Positions 15,777 through 24,425 are shown, numbered from the stretch's first letter. The stretch: 64,000 bases of DNA from Pseudomonas mangiferae (GCF_007109405.1 NZ_VJOY01000009.1:159613-223612); one strand, 5' to 3'. Translations and numbers: made by a program. Notes: generated by a model from the letters alone, not told the origin.

Positions 15777-16517
15777 TCAGACGAACGTGTCGTCGTCGGA
15801 GAAGAAGCCGGGGTCCGGGTCGAAGTCCGCGTCGCCGAACCCCGGGTCGCCCAGGCCCGGGTCGTCGAAGGCGTCGCGGCCGCCGCTGTCGGCGAGGCCG
15901 GGCGCCCCGCCGAACTGGTCGGGGGTCATGTGGCTGGTGTCGAGGTCGCTGTCGGCGAGGAAGCTGACGTCATGGTCGTTGGGGTCCACGGCCGGCGGTT
16001 GGATGATCTCGACGATCTCCTGGGGATTGGCCTGGTGGAACAGCCCGGTGAGCATGTCCGCCAGCATCACCCCGCCCGCCACACCGGCGGCGGTCTGCAG
16101 GGCGCCGCCGAGGAAGCCACCCATCCGCGAAGGCGCGCCACCGGGCGTTGCCCCGTAGCCACCGGCGGTGGACGGTGGGGCACTGCCCCAGGAACTGGCC
16201 GGCAGCGGTGCCGGGGCGGGCGTGCTGTCGCGGCCGCCGGCGCCGAACAGCCCGGCGAGGAAACCGCCGCTCGCCGGACGGCTGCGCGCCTGGGCGGCGG
16301 CCTGAGCCTCCAGGTCCTTGACGCGCTGGTCGAGCCGCTTGAGGGCCGCTTCCTGGATCAGGATCACCTGGGCCATGTAGTAGGGCGCGCTGGGCTGCCC
16401 GGCGAGGTGGCGGTTGATCTGCGCCTCGGCCTGGGCATCCCGCGGCGCGGTCCCCTGCTCGGCCTTCTTCAGGCGATCGAACAGGCCGTCGATCAGGGCT
16501 TGTTCTGACGTTTCCAT
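15777..16517 (-). CDS. DUF2076 protein, Asp-rich C-terminus
   Basis: A 246-residue protein of the DUF2076 family, which has no assigned function. The N-terminus (EQALIDGLFDRLKKAEQG ... INRHLAGQPSAPYYMAQVILIQEAALKRLDQRVKDLEAQAA) is the conserved helical part and probably a coiled coil. A glycine-rich middle section (FLAGLFGAGG, GGFLGGALQTAAGVAGGVMLADML) follows, and the tail is dominated by Asp, Gly and Phe (DPGLGDPGFGDADFD). No signal peptide is visible. Start 16517 is the family start; the frame is open to 17099 only as a shadow of the gene on the other strand. Its start lies 82 bp from the divergent isochorismatase-like gene. Confidence 0.82.
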   Translation of the reverse strand: METSEQALIDGLFDRLKKAEQGTAPRDAQAEAQINRHLAGQPSAPYYMAQVILIQEAALKRLDQRVKDLEAQAAAQARSRPASGGFLAGLFGAGGRDSTPAPAPLPASSWGSAPPSTAGGYGATPGGAPSRMGGFLGGALQTAAGVAGGVMLADMLTGLFHQANPQEIVEIIQPPAVDPNDHDVSFLADSDLDTSHMTPDQFGGAPGLADSGGRDAFDDPGLGDPGFGDADFDPDPGFFSDDDTFV

Positions 16518-16598
16518 GGGTACCTCTGCGAAATGCGCATTGGACACGCGATGGCGGTTTGAGCAAGCTGGCGAACCCAAGTTCCCAGGCTGCCCGCG

Positions 16599-17153
16599 AT
16601 GCCCGCCACCCCTGCCCTGCTGCTCGTCGACCTGCAACGCTGCATGGCGGAGCCGCGCCCGGTGCCGCGCAACAACCCCGACGCCGAGGCGCATCTCGCC
16701 GCCCTGTTGGCCCACTGGCGCGCCCAGGGCTGGCCGCTTGTGCATATCCGCCATATTTCCCGTGACCCGGCCTCGGGTTTCGCGCCGGGCCAACCGGGCG
16801 CGGCCTTCCAGGCGGCATTCGAGCCGCAGCTCCACGAGCAGGTGCTGGAGAAGAACGTGCCGGACGCCTTCGCCAGCGGCGCCCTGGAGCGCTGGCTGCG
16901 AGTACGCGGCCTCGATCGCCTGGTGATCGCCGGGGTGATCAGCGAGAACTCCCTGGAAGCCACCGCTCGCAGCGCCGGCAACCTGGGGTTCATCGCCCAG
17001 GTCCCGGAGGATGCCTGCTTCACCTTCGCCAAGAGGGACTTCCGCGGCCGCCCGCGCAGCGCCGAGGAGGTCCACGACATGGCCATGGCCAACCTGCACG
17101 GGGAATACGCCGAAGTGCTGAGCACCCGGGCCGTGCTGGACCGCTGGGCCTAG
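16599..17153 (+). CDS. Isochorismatase-fold hydrolase with Ser in place of the catalytic Cys
   Basis: A 184-residue protein of the isochorismatase-like (cysteine hydrolase) superfamily. The usual triad is Asp-Lys-Cys. D11 (ALLLVDLQ) and K85 (VLEKNVPDAF) are present. The position that normally reads G-x-x-T-x-x-C is G112-V-I-S-E-N-S118, so the nucleophile is Ser (codon TCC). The following helix LEATARSAGNLGF is otherwise canonical. Either the protein uses a different mechanism, as true isochorismatases do without this Cys, or it is a binding protein, or it works with a weaker nucleophile. The substrate is unknown. It is monocistronic with no pathway neighbours. Confidence 0.8.
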   Translation: MPATPALLLVDLQRCMAEPRPVPRNNPDAEAHLAALLAHWRAQGWPLVHIRHISRDPASGFAPGQPGAAFQAAFEPQLHEQVLEKNVPDAFASGALERWLRVRGLDRLVIAGVISENSLEATARSAGNLGFIAQVPEDACFTFAKRDFRGRPRSAEEVHDMAMANLHGEYAEVLSTRAVLDRWA

Positions 17154-17220
17154 GTACCCATTTGGTGGCCCACGGCGGCTTCCGCTACAGTAGCCGCCCC
17201 GCTCTTGTCGTGAACCGCCG

Positions 17221-17880
17221 ATGATGTCCTTCAGCGCCTTGCGCGATTCCTGCTACTTCTTCAGCCGCCACCTCCTCGCCATCGCCCTGCTGTGCCTGCC
17301 CCTGCTGGTGCCCGAGGCGTTGCTGCAGCGTTTCATCGAGGCGCACACGGGGAACGATTCCTCCCTCTACCCGCTCCTCGCCAACGTCCTGTTCTACCCG
17401 CTCTACACCGCCGCGCTGATCCTCTTCCTGGATGCCCGCAGCCGCGGCGAACGCCCGACGACCCTGGCCCTGTGGGGCGACGCACTGACCCTCTGGCCGC
17501 GCTTCGCCGTGCTGTTCACCCTGAGCGTGGCGCTGCTGCTGGCGGGCTTCTCCCTCTACGTGCTGCCGGGGCTGTGGCTGATGGTCAAGCTGGCCTACGC
17601 CGAATGCCTGCTGACCCTGCGCGGGCGCTCGCCGCTGCAGGCCATGACCGACAGCTTCCAGCTGACCCGCGGCCAGTTCGGGGGACTGGCCCTGAGCCTG
17701 CTGGCGGCAATGCTGCCGGCGTGGCTGTTCGATGGGCTCTCGGCATACGGGCTGGGCCCGCAGCCGCCGCTGGCACTGGACCTGGCGTGCCGGACCGTCA
17801 GCAGCTTCCTGCAGCTGTTCCCCACGGTGGTGACCTACCGCCTGTTCATGCTGCGCCTGCCGCCGCCAACCCAGGCCTGA
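17221..17880 (+). CDS. Inner-membrane protein, YciC-like
   Basis: A 219-residue integral membrane protein with about five or six hydrophobic segments (LLAIALLCLPLLVPEALL, LLANVLFYPLYTAALILFL, FAVLFTLSVALLLAGFSLYVLPGLWLMVKLAYA, LALSLLAAMLPAWLF). The phrase RSPLQAMTDSFQLTRGQF after the central helices resembles the YciC/UPF0259 group, in which a soluble loop follows the conserved proline-rich helix. No transport or enzymatic motif is visible and the function is unknown. A TACAGT -10-like box lies at 17186-17191, 30 bp upstream. Confidence 0.75.
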   Translation: MMSFSALRDSCYFFSRHLLAIALLCLPLLVPEALLQRFIEAHTGNDSSLYPLLANVLFYPLYTAALILFLDARSRGERPTTLALWGDALTLWPRFAVLFTLSVALLLAGFSLYVLPGLWLMVKLAYAECLLTLRGRSPLQAMTDSFQLTRGQFGGLALSLLAAMLPAWLFDGLSAYGLGPQPPLALDLACRTVSSFLQLFPTVVTYRLFMLRLPPPTQA

Positions 17881-18010
17881 GGCGTTTCGCGCCGCCCTGC
17901 GCCGGGCATCGCCTTGCAGCCGGGGAATGACGGAGGAAGCCGCCGGCTCGCTCGCCCTCCCCGGACCGTACAAAAACGCTGCACGCCATCCGCCACCGAG
18001 AACCGTCGTC

Positions 18011-18562
18011 ATGGAACGCACGCCCACCCTCAGCACCCCGCGCCTGACCCTCACGCCTCTGGCGCTCGCCGATGCGCCCGCCATCCAGCGGCTGTTCGCC
18101 CACTGGGAGGTGGTGCGGTATCTGGATCACCGGGTGCCCTGGCCCTACCCGGATGACGGGGCGCTGACTTATGTCCGCGACGTCGCGCTGCCGGGCATGG
18201 CCGCCGGCCGGGAGTGGCACTGGATGATCCGCTTGGGCACGGCGACAGGCCCCTGCATCGGCAGCATCAGCCTGTACGACCAACCCGGCAACAACCGGGG
18301 CTTCTGGCTGGCACCGCCCTGGCAGGGCCAGGGCTACATGGGCGAGGCCTGCGAGGTCATCAATGCCTTCTGGTTCGAGACGCTCGGGCGTCCGCTCATG
18401 CAGGTGCCGAAAGCTGTGGAGAACCAGGCCTCGCGCGCCATTTCCCTGCGCGAGGACATGCGCAAGGTGGAGACCCGCGAGGGCCGCTTCGTCTGCGGGC
18501 CGATGCCCAAGGAAATCTGGGAACTGACCCGCGAGGAATGGCTGGGCAATCGTCCGACCTGA
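18011..18562 (+). CDS. GNAT N-acetyltransferase, RimJ-like
   Basis: A 183-residue acetyltransferase. LSTPRLTLTPLALADAPAIQRLF is the usual N-terminus, and GFWLAPPWQGQGYMGEACEVINAFWFETLG contains the acetyl-CoA-binding motif A (Q-x-x-G-x-x-G/A, here QGQGYMGEA). It continues VPKAVENQASRAISLREDMRKVETREG, the motif B helix. Start 18011 removes an unsupported 28-residue extension. The substrate is unknown; related proteins modify ribosomal protein N-termini or small amines. It lies just upstream of a MITE-like element, and no terminator is clear between them. Confidence 0.83.
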   Translation: MERTPTLSTPRLTLTPLALADAPAIQRLFAHWEVVRYLDHRVPWPYPDDGALTYVRDVALPGMAAGREWHWMIRLGTATGPCIGSISLYDQPGNNRGFWLAPPWQGQGYMGEACEVINAFWFETLGRPLMQVPKAVENQASRAISLREDMRKVETREGRFVCGPMPKEIWELTREEWLGNRPT

Positions 18563-18654
18563 GCGCTTCAGCGCGCCGGGCCTCGGGCGCGAGCCTTCGC
18601 TGGTTCAGTCCCTGCGCGGGCTCGCGCAGCCGCCGAACGCCGGGGCGGCACGCC

Positions 18655-18801
18655 CTAGGTTGTGTACGAAAAGTCGTCGAGCGAAGGTCAGGCGAGGAAA
18701 AAATGGAAAAGGAAGCGGAGTTTACGTGCTGTAAATGAGCATTCCGAACCCATTCTTAACGAAGCATCACCGAGCGCAGGCACTTTTCGTACAAAACCTA
18801 G
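18655..18801. mobile_element. MITE-like element with 16-bp terminal inverted repeats and CTAG target duplication
   Basis: The left end GTTGTGTACGAAAAGT (18659-18674) and right end ACTTTTCGTACAAAAC (18782-18797) are inverted repeats with one mismatch. They bound 139 bp with no gene, and the element is flanked by CTAG on both sides (18655-18658 and 18798-18801). CTAG fits the YTAR target of IS5-group elements. The interior is much richer in A/T than the chromosome around it, including a short palindrome TTTAC-GTGCT-GTAAA. This is the layout of a non-autonomous element moved by a transposase elsewhere in the genome. The right duplication contains the stop codon of hrpB. Confidence 0.75.
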
Positions 18802-21320
18802 CGCCGCGGCCGGGCACGGGCGGTAGGCTCGGCCACCAGGGGGTCGTCGGGCCAGTAATGCTTGGGGTAACGGCCCTTGAGGTCCTTCTTCACCTCGGCG
18901 TAGGTAGTGGCCCAGAAGCTCGCCAGGTCCTGGGTGACCTGCACCGGGCGTTGCGCCGGCGACAGCAGGTGCAGCTTCACCCCCAGCCGACCATCGGCGA
19001 TGCGCGGCGTGTCCGCCAGGCCGAACAGTTCCTGCAGGCGCACCGCCAGCACCGGCGGGGACTCGTTGTAATCCAGGCGGATATGGGAGCCGGACGGCAC
19101 CTGCAGGGTGCGCGGCGCCAGCGCCTCCAGCTGCTTTGGCAGCGGCCAGGGCAAGGTGCCCTGGAGCAGGCTCGCCAGCTCCAGCTGGGCGAAATGGGAC
19201 AGCCGCGAGACCTTGCCCAGGTACGGCAGCAGCCAGTCCTCCAGGGACGCCAGCAGCGCCGCGTCGCTCACGTCCGGCCAGTCGCTGCGGCCGTCCCGCT
19301 CCAGGTCGAGCCGGCGCAGCAGGCCCACCCGCGCCTGCCACTGGCGCAGCTCCGGCGTCCAGGGCAGCAGCGCCAGGCCCTTGCGCCGCACCACGCCCAG
19401 CAGCGCGCGACTGCGGGCGTCCTCGTCCAGGGCCGGCAACGCCTCGCTGGCCAGCACCAGTTCGCCCACCCGGCGCTGGCGCTCAGCGCGCAGCACCCCC
19501 TCCCGCTCATCCCAGTCCAGCACATCCAGGGTGCTCACCTGCTCCGCCAGCGGGCCGTCGAACAGCGCCGGGTCCAGCTCGGCCGCCAGGTAGATGCGCT
19601 CGTCCCGCTGGCCCTGGCGGCTGCCCAGGTCGGCGATCACCAGCCAGGGCGCCTTCATCAGGGCATCGGCCTCGGCGAACACTGCGGCGCGGCCATTGGC
19701 CAGGCGGTAGCCGGCGGCCGATCCGGTGCGTTGCCGGGCGACCCGGTCGGGGTAGGCGAACGCCAGCAGGCAGCCGAGCCAGCGGGGGTGCTGGGGGTCG
19801 GCCACCGGCTGGGCGGGCGCCTGCCGCAGCAGCCCGCGGTACTGCCGCGCCAGCTGGCGAATGCGCTGTACCGCACCCCGGGCGGACCCCGTGGCGCCGC
19901 CCTCCAGCAGTGCGAGGCGGCTGTGCAGGTCGGCTCCGCCGTCGCGCAGGATGTCCCGCTCCCCCAGCAGGGCCGCCAGGTCGCAGGCCAGCGCCCCCAG
20001 CCCCAGGGCCTGGCCGCGCAGCAGCAGGTGGGCGATGCGCGGGTGTGCCGGCAATGTCGCCATGGCCTGGCCGTGGGCGTCGAGGCGGTCGCCGCGCAAC
20101 GCGCCGAGGCGCGCCAGCAGGTCACGGGCCTGGGCCAGGGCGGCGCTGGGCGGTGCATCCAGCCAGCGCAGGTCGTCCGCGTCCACGCCCCAGCGGGCCA
20201 GTTGCAGCGCCAGCCCGGCCAGGTCGGCCTGGAGGATTTCCGCGCTGCCGTGGACCGTCAGCTGGGCGTGCTGCTCTTCCGACCACAGCCGGTAGCAGAC
20301 CCCCGGTTCCAGGCGACCGGCACGGCCGGCACGCTGGGTCGCCGAGGCCCTGGAAATGCGCTGGGTGTCTAGGCGGGTCATACCGCTGGCCGGGTCGAAG
20401 CGCGGCACCCGCTCCAGGCCGGCATCGATCACCACCCGCACGCCCTCGATGGTCAGGCTGGTCTCGGCGATGTTGGTGGCCAGCACCACCTTGCGGATGC
20501 CAGCCGGAGCCGGCTCGATGGCCGCGCGCTGGGCGGCCAGGTCCAGCTCCCCGTGCAGCGGGCAGAGGCGCACCCCGGGGCGGTTGCCCAGGGCGTCCTC
20601 CAGGCGCGTGGCGACCCGGCGGATCTCCGCCTGCCCCGGCAGGAACACCAGGACGCTCCCCGGCTCCTCGTCCAGGGCCTGCAGCACCGCCTGAGCCACC
20701 CGCGGCTCCAGGCCGTCGCGCGCATAGGCGCCGCCGGGGGCCGGCTGGCGACCCCAGCGGATCGCCACCGGGTGCATGCGGCCCTCGCTGCGCACCACCG
20801 GCGCATCGTCCAGCAATGCCGCCAGGCGCTCCCCGTCCAGGGTGGCGGACATCACCAGCACCTTGAGCGGCTCGTCCCGCAGCAGCTCGCGACCGTTGAG
20901 GGTAAGGGCCAGGGCCAGGTCGGCGTCCAGGCTGCGCTCGTGGAATTCGTCGAAGATCACCAGGCCGACACCCTCCAGGCCCGGGTCGTCCTGCAGGCGG
21001 CGGGTGAGGATGCCCTCGGTGACCACCTCGATGCGAGTGCGCGGGCCGACCCGGCTGTCCAGGCGGATGCGGTAGCCGACCGCCTCCCCCACCGCCTCGC
21101 CCCGCTCCGCCGCCAGCCGCTCGGCGGCAGCACGGGCCGCCAGCCGACGCGGCTCCAGCATCAGGATGCGCTGCCCGGCGAGCCACGGCTCATCCAGCAG
21201 GGCCAGCGGCACGCGGGTGGTCTTGCCCGCCCCGGGGGGCGCTTCCAGCACGGCTTCATCCCGCGCGGCGAGGGCGGCGCGCAGGTCCGGGAGGATGGCG
21301 TCAATGGGGAGAGCGTTCAT
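18798..21320 (-). CDS. hrpB: ATP-dependent helicase HrpB
   Basis: An 840-residue DEAH-box helicase of the HrpA/HrpB type. Motif I PPGAGKTT lies near residue 29; MLEPRRLAARAAAERL, TEGILTRRL and IFDEFHERSLDADLAL (DEFH variant of motif II) follow, then SATLDGERL, motif V region ATNIAETSLTIEGVRVVID and motif VI QRAGRAGR. The winged-helix, HA2 and HrpB-specific C-terminal parts then follow (ending WPDDPLVAEPTARARPRR). The cellular role is poorly defined, probably in RNA processing. The TAG stop lies inside the CTAG duplication of the MITE, so the insertion left the protein intact. A TATAAT box lies upstream on the same strand. Confidence 0.93.
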   Translation of the reverse strand: MNALPIDAILPDLRAALAARDEAVLEAPPGAGKTTRVPLALLDEPWLAGQRILMLEPRRLAARAAAERLAAERGEAVGEAVGYRIRLDSRVGPRTRIEVVTEGILTRRLQDDPGLEGVGLVIFDEFHERSLDADLALALTLNGRELLRDEPLKVLVMSATLDGERLAALLDDAPVVRSEGRMHPVAIRWGRQPAPGGAYARDGLEPRVAQAVLQALDEEPGSVLVFLPGQAEIRRVATRLEDALGNRPGVRLCPLHGELDLAAQRAAIEPAPAGIRKVVLATNIAETSLTIEGVRVVIDAGLERVPRFDPASGMTRLDTQRISRASATQRAGRAGRLEPGVCYRLWSEEQHAQLTVHGSAEILQADLAGLALQLARWGVDADDLRWLDAPPSAALAQARDLLARLGALRGDRLDAHGQAMATLPAHPRIAHLLLRGQALGLGALACDLAALLGERDILRDGGADLHSRLALLEGGATGSARGAVQRIRQLARQYRGLLRQAPAQPVADPQHPRWLGCLLAFAYPDRVARQRTGSAAGYRLANGRAAVFAEADALMKAPWLVIADLGSRQGQRDERIYLAAELDPALFDGPLAEQVSTLDVLDWDEREGVLRAERQRRVGELVLASEALPALDEDARSRALLGVVRRKGLALLPWTPELRQWQARVGLLRRLDLERDGRSDWPDVSDAALLASLEDWLLPYLGKVSRLSHFAQLELASLLQGTLPWPLPKQLEALAPRTLQVPSGSHIRLDYNESPPVLAVRLQELFGLADTPRIADGRLGVKLHLLSPAQRPVQVTQDLASFWATTYAEVKKDLKGRYPKHYWPDDPLVAEPTARARPRR

Positions 21321-21346
21321 ACCGGCTCCAATGCGAGGGGACGCGG

Positions 21347-21352
21347 ATTATA
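21347..21352 (-). promoter_or_regulatory. -10 box (TATAAT) for hrpB
   Basis: A perfect TATAAT on the minus strand lies 27 bp upstream of the hrpB ATG. I see no strong -35. Confidence 0.5.
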
Positions 21353-21460
21353 GGGCCAGGCAGCAGCGCTTCCACCCGGGCATAGGCGCTCACGCGCGGC
21401 GAACCCCGCGGACCCGGTGGCAGTCTGAGTAGCAGCGAAGAACTGTCCCCGGGCCACTGC

Positions 21461-21466
21461 TATAGT
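21461..21466 (+). promoter_or_regulatory. Extended -10 promoter of the lipoprotein gene
   Basis: TGC followed by TATAGT makes an extended -10 28 bp before the lipoprotein ATG. A strong AGGAGG ribosome binding site lies between them. Confidence 0.5.
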
Positions 21467-21493
21467 GGCGCCCATTTTCCCAGGAGGTGCTCA

Positions 21494-21913
21494 ATGCGCA
21501 CAGCTAACCGCGTCGTCGGCGGCGTCCTCGCCGTTGCCCTGTTCACCCAGCTCGCCGCCTGCGGCTCGCTGTTCTTCCCCGACCGCCGCGGGCAGATCGA
21601 GGGCCGCGTCGACCCGCTTGTGGCCGGCCTGGATGCCATCGGCATCCTGTTCTACGTGATTCCCGGGCTGATCGCCTTCGCCGTGGACTTCGCCACCGGC
21701 GCCATCTACCTGCCCGAAGGCCAGCAGTATTCGGTGGCGCCGGAGCGTCTGCACGACGCCATCGGCGCCGACGGCCAGGTGGACCCCGCACGGCTCAAGG
21801 CGATCATCCTGCGCGAAACCGGTCATGACCTGCCCCTGGACGACCCGCGGCTGATCCGTCACAGCGGCAATGCCCAGCAGCTCGCCGCCTACGGCCTGCG
21901 CCCGGCCGCCTGA
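21494..21913 (+). CDS. Small predicted lipoprotein of unknown function
   Basis: A 139-residue exported lipoprotein. The leader GGVLAVALFTQLAAC ends in the lipobox LAAC, with Cys23 as the lipidated residue followed by Gly-Ser, so outer-membrane sorting is expected. A second hydrophobic stretch, AIGILFYVIPGLIAFAVDFATGAIYL, is long enough to touch or cross a membrane and precedes a short polar domain. I do not recognise an enzyme motif. The start has an excellent ribosome binding site (AGGAGG) and promoter. It ends 20 bp before the CDF transporter and is likely co-transcribed with it. Confidence 0.8.
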   Translation: MRTANRVVGGVLAVALFTQLAACGSLFFPDRRGQIEGRVDPLVAGLDAIGILFYVIPGLIAFAVDFATGAIYLPEGQQYSVAPERLHDAIGADGQVDPARLKAIILRETGHDLPLDDPRLIRHSGNAQQLAAYGLRPAA

Positions 21914-21932
21914 TCGCGCGTCCCTTTTCGTC

Positions 21933-22877
21933 ATGGCCGTGCCCGCCGACCATGCCCGGCTGATGCGCCTGGCGACCCGCGCCTCCCTGGCGGTGGCGCT
22001 GACCCTGGCGACGGCCAAGGGGGTTGCCTGGTGGCTGAGCGGGTCGGTGAGCCTGCTGGCCGGCCTCACTGATTCGCTGCTGGACGGCGCGGCTTCGCTG
22101 CTCAACCTGATCGCCGTGCATTATTCCCTGCGCCCGGCGGACGACGACCACCGCTACGGCCACGGCAAGGCCGAGGCCATGGCGGGCATGGGCCAGGCGG
22201 TGTTCATCGCGGTGAGCGCAGTGCTGATCGCCATGCAGGCGGTGGATCGCCTGCTGCACCCGCAGCCGCTGGGCGCACCCGAAACCGGGATCGCGGTGAT
22301 GCTGGTGTCGCTCCTGCTCACCGGCGCGCTGCTGGCATTCCAGCGTCATGTGATCCGGGTCACCGGCTCCACGGCGGTGCGCGCCGATTCCCTGCACTAC
22401 CGCTCCGACCTGCTGCTCAACGGCAGCATCCTGCTGGCACTGCTCCTCGCCACTTTCGGCTGGCAGGGCACAGACGCGGTGTTCGGCCTCGGCATCGCCG
22501 CCTACATCCTGTGGAGCGCCTGGTGCATCGCCCGGGAAGGGTTCTCGGTGCTGATGGATCAGGAACTGCCGGATGACGTGGGCCAGGCCATGCTCGCCCT
22601 GGCCCGCCAGGTCCCCGGCGTGCTGGGCGCCCACGACCTGCGCACCCGGGTCTCGGGCAACCACTGGTTCGTCCAGTTGCACCTGGAGCTGCCGGACGCC
22701 ATGCACCTGTTCGACGCCCACGCCCTGGGCGAGCAGGTCGCCGCATCGATCCGCGAGGCCTATCCCCGGGCCGACGTGCTGGTCCATGCCGACCCCCAGA
22801 GCGTGGTAGGCCGGGAAACCGGGCTTCAGCGCGCCGACACCAGCGCCGGATCGCAGGCCGGGGCGCCACGCCCGTAG
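21933..22877 (+). CDS. Cation diffusion facilitator (FieF-like metal exporter)
   Basis: A 314-residue CDF-family transporter exporting divalent metal ions such as Zn, Fe or Cd in exchange for protons. The first site is in LTDSLLDGAASLLNLIAV (D-x-x-x-D on TM2) and the second in DSLHYRSDLLLNGSILLALL (H-x-x-x-D on TM5), the arrangement of FieF/YiiP. HRYGHGKAEAMAGMGQ is the metal-proximal loop, and the cytoplasmic C-terminal domain (DLRTRVSGNHWFVQLHLELPD) is the dimerisation/regulatory part. Start 21933 is the family start. The 3' end overlaps the convergent MHS transporter by 52 bp. Confidence 0.9.
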   Translation: MAVPADHARLMRLATRASLAVALTLATAKGVAWWLSGSVSLLAGLTDSLLDGAASLLNLIAVHYSLRPADDDHRYGHGKAEAMAGMGQAVFIAVSAVLIAMQAVDRLLHPQPLGAPETGIAVMLVSLLLTGALLAFQRHVIRVTGSTAVRADSLHYRSDLLLNGSILLALLLATFGWQGTDAVFGLGIAAYILWSAWCIAREGFSVLMDQELPDDVGQAMLALARQVPGVLGAHDLRTRVSGNHWFVQLHLELPDAMHLFDAHALGEQVAASIREAYPRADVLVHADPQSVVGRETGLQRADTSAGSQAGAPRP

Positions 22878-24130
22878 CGCAGGGCAGTGAGCAGGCCCAC
22901 GACCCCCATTACCCCGCAGAACACCACGCAGACCCACGGGCTCCAGGGCATCAGCGCGATCAGGGCCAGCGGCGTGGTGCTGGCCCACAGGGCATAGACG
23001 AGGTTGTAGGTGAAGGAAATGCCGGACACACGCATATCGGCCGGGAACAGCCCCACCATCACCGACGGCACCACCCCCACCACGCCGCAGGCAAGGCCGG
23101 CCAGGGCATAGGCGGCGCCGAGCCATTGCGAACCGGCCACCAGGCTGGCGTAGAGCGCGCCGATGCCCGGCGCCAGCAGCAGGCTGTACAGCGCCACGCC
23201 ACGCCAGGCGCCGATGCGATCGGCCAGGGCGCCGGCCAGCACGCAGCCCAGGTTGAGGAAGACGATACCCACGCTGCTCAGGCTGAAGGCCCGCTCGGCG
23301 GGCAGGCCGAAGCGCTGTTGCATCACCGTGGGGGTCACCACCACCAGCACCACCACCGCCGAGGTCAGCACCGCGGTGAGCAGCGCCGCCGGCATCAACG
23401 CATGGCGATGCTCACGCAGCACCGCCCGCAGGGGGTAGTCGGCGAGGCCGTCGCGGCGTTCGCGCAAAGCGAGAAATACCGGTGTCTCGCTCAGCCAGCG
23501 GCGCAGCCAGACCCCGACCACGCCGAACACCCCGCCCAGCAGGAAGGGAATGCGCCAGGCGTAGTCGAGGATTTCCTCGGCGCTGAACAGCCGCGACAGC
23601 AGGGTGGCGGTGAGGGCGCCGATCAGGTAGCCGAAGGTCAGGCCGGCCTGCAGCACCCCCAGGGCATAACCGCGGTGCCCGGCAGGCGTGTGCTCGGCGA
23701 CGAAAACCCAGGCACTGGGTACCTCGCCACCCACCGCGGCCCCCTGCAGGATGCGCATCGCCAGCAACACCAGCGGCGCGGCGAAGCCGATCTGCGCATA
23801 GGTAGGCAGCACCCCGATCAACAGGCAGGGCAGCGCCATCATCAGGATGCTCAGGCTGAACACCCGCTTGCGCCCCAGGCGATCGGCGTAATGAGCCATG
23901 AAAATGCCGCCCAGGGGGCGCGCCAGGTAACCGGTGACGAAGATTCCGAAGCTCTGCAGCAGGCGCAACCACTCCGGCATTTCCGGCGGAAAGAACAGCT
24001 TGCTCAGGGTCAGGGCGAAGAACACGAAGATGATGAAATCGTAGATTTCCAGCGCACCGCCCAGGGCCGCCAGGCCCAGGGTCTTGTGGTCATTCAACGC
24101 CAGGCGCGGCCGTGGGGAATCGGCAGTCAT
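22826..24130 (-). CDS. MFS transporter, metabolite:H+ symporter (MHS) family
   Basis: A 434-residue inner-membrane symporter with twelve predicted helices. The N-terminal LGGALEIYDFIIFVFFA, the cytoplasmic loop DRLGRKRVFSLSI (MFS motif A) and WRIPFLLGGVFGVVGVWLRRWLSETPVF (the MHS phrase ETP.F after TM6) place it with the ProP/KgtP/citrate group. The substrate is likely a carboxylate, osmolyte or amino acid derivative; the sequence does not say which. Start 24130 has GGAGG seven bases upstream. The 3' end overlaps the CDF gene on the other strand. An unusual 580-bp upstream region contains a hairpin terminator and structured sequence in the same orientation. Confidence 0.87.
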   Translation of the reverse strand: MTADSPRPRLALNDHKTLGLAALGGALEIYDFIIFVFFALTLSKLFFPPEMPEWLRLLQSFGIFVTGYLARPLGGIFMAHYADRLGRKRVFSLSILMMALPCLLIGVLPTYAQIGFAAPLVLLAMRILQGAAVGGEVPSAWVFVAEHTPAGHRGYALGVLQAGLTFGYLIGALTATLLSRLFSAEEILDYAWRIPFLLGGVFGVVGVWLRRWLSETPVFLALRERRDGLADYPLRAVLREHRHALMPAALLTAVLTSAVVVLVVVTPTVMQQRFGLPAERAFSLSSVGIVFLNLGCVLAGALADRIGAWRGVALYSLLLAPGIGALYASLVAGSQWLGAAYALAGLACGVVGVVPSVMVGLFPADMRVSGISFTYNLVYALWASTTPLALIALMPWSPWVCVVFCGVMGVVGLLTALRYGRGAPACDPALVSAR

Positions 24131-24399
24131 GAAGCCTCCGGGAGACAGCGAACGCGACGGCGGTGGGAAAACCGGGGCGGTCGGATGGTAGCGGGCGGGC
24201 GGAGGATAGCAAAAGGCGCACGCCATAGCGGTCCGTGCGTCAGGCAGAGGCCACCCGCTCACTGCGCGCTTGGGCACCGGTCACCATCAGCTCCACCGTC
24301 CGTTCAGGGTCGCTCAGGCCAGGGTCGATCACTCACGCGCCTTTGGATCGAACGTTCCGCTCTAAAGCCGGCCGCCTGTGCTGCGTCACGACAAAACAA

Positions 24400-24425
24400 A
24401 AGGGGGGTCATCGCTGACCCCCCTT
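24400..24425 (-). terminator. Strong hairpin terminator inside the MHS transporter leader region
   Basis: AAGGGGGGTCA and TGACCCCCCTT form an 11-bp perfect stem around a TCGC loop. On the minus strand it runs into TTTTGTTTTG, a normal rho-independent tail. No protein gene ends here: it lies 270 bp upstream of the MHS gene. It therefore ends either a small RNA or an attenuated leader transcript. Confidence 0.7.

Noticed and set aside
18735..20372. 545-residue plus-strand frame across hrpB and the MITE
   Set aside because: It is the antisense of HrpB, with low-complexity translation and no ribosome binding site.
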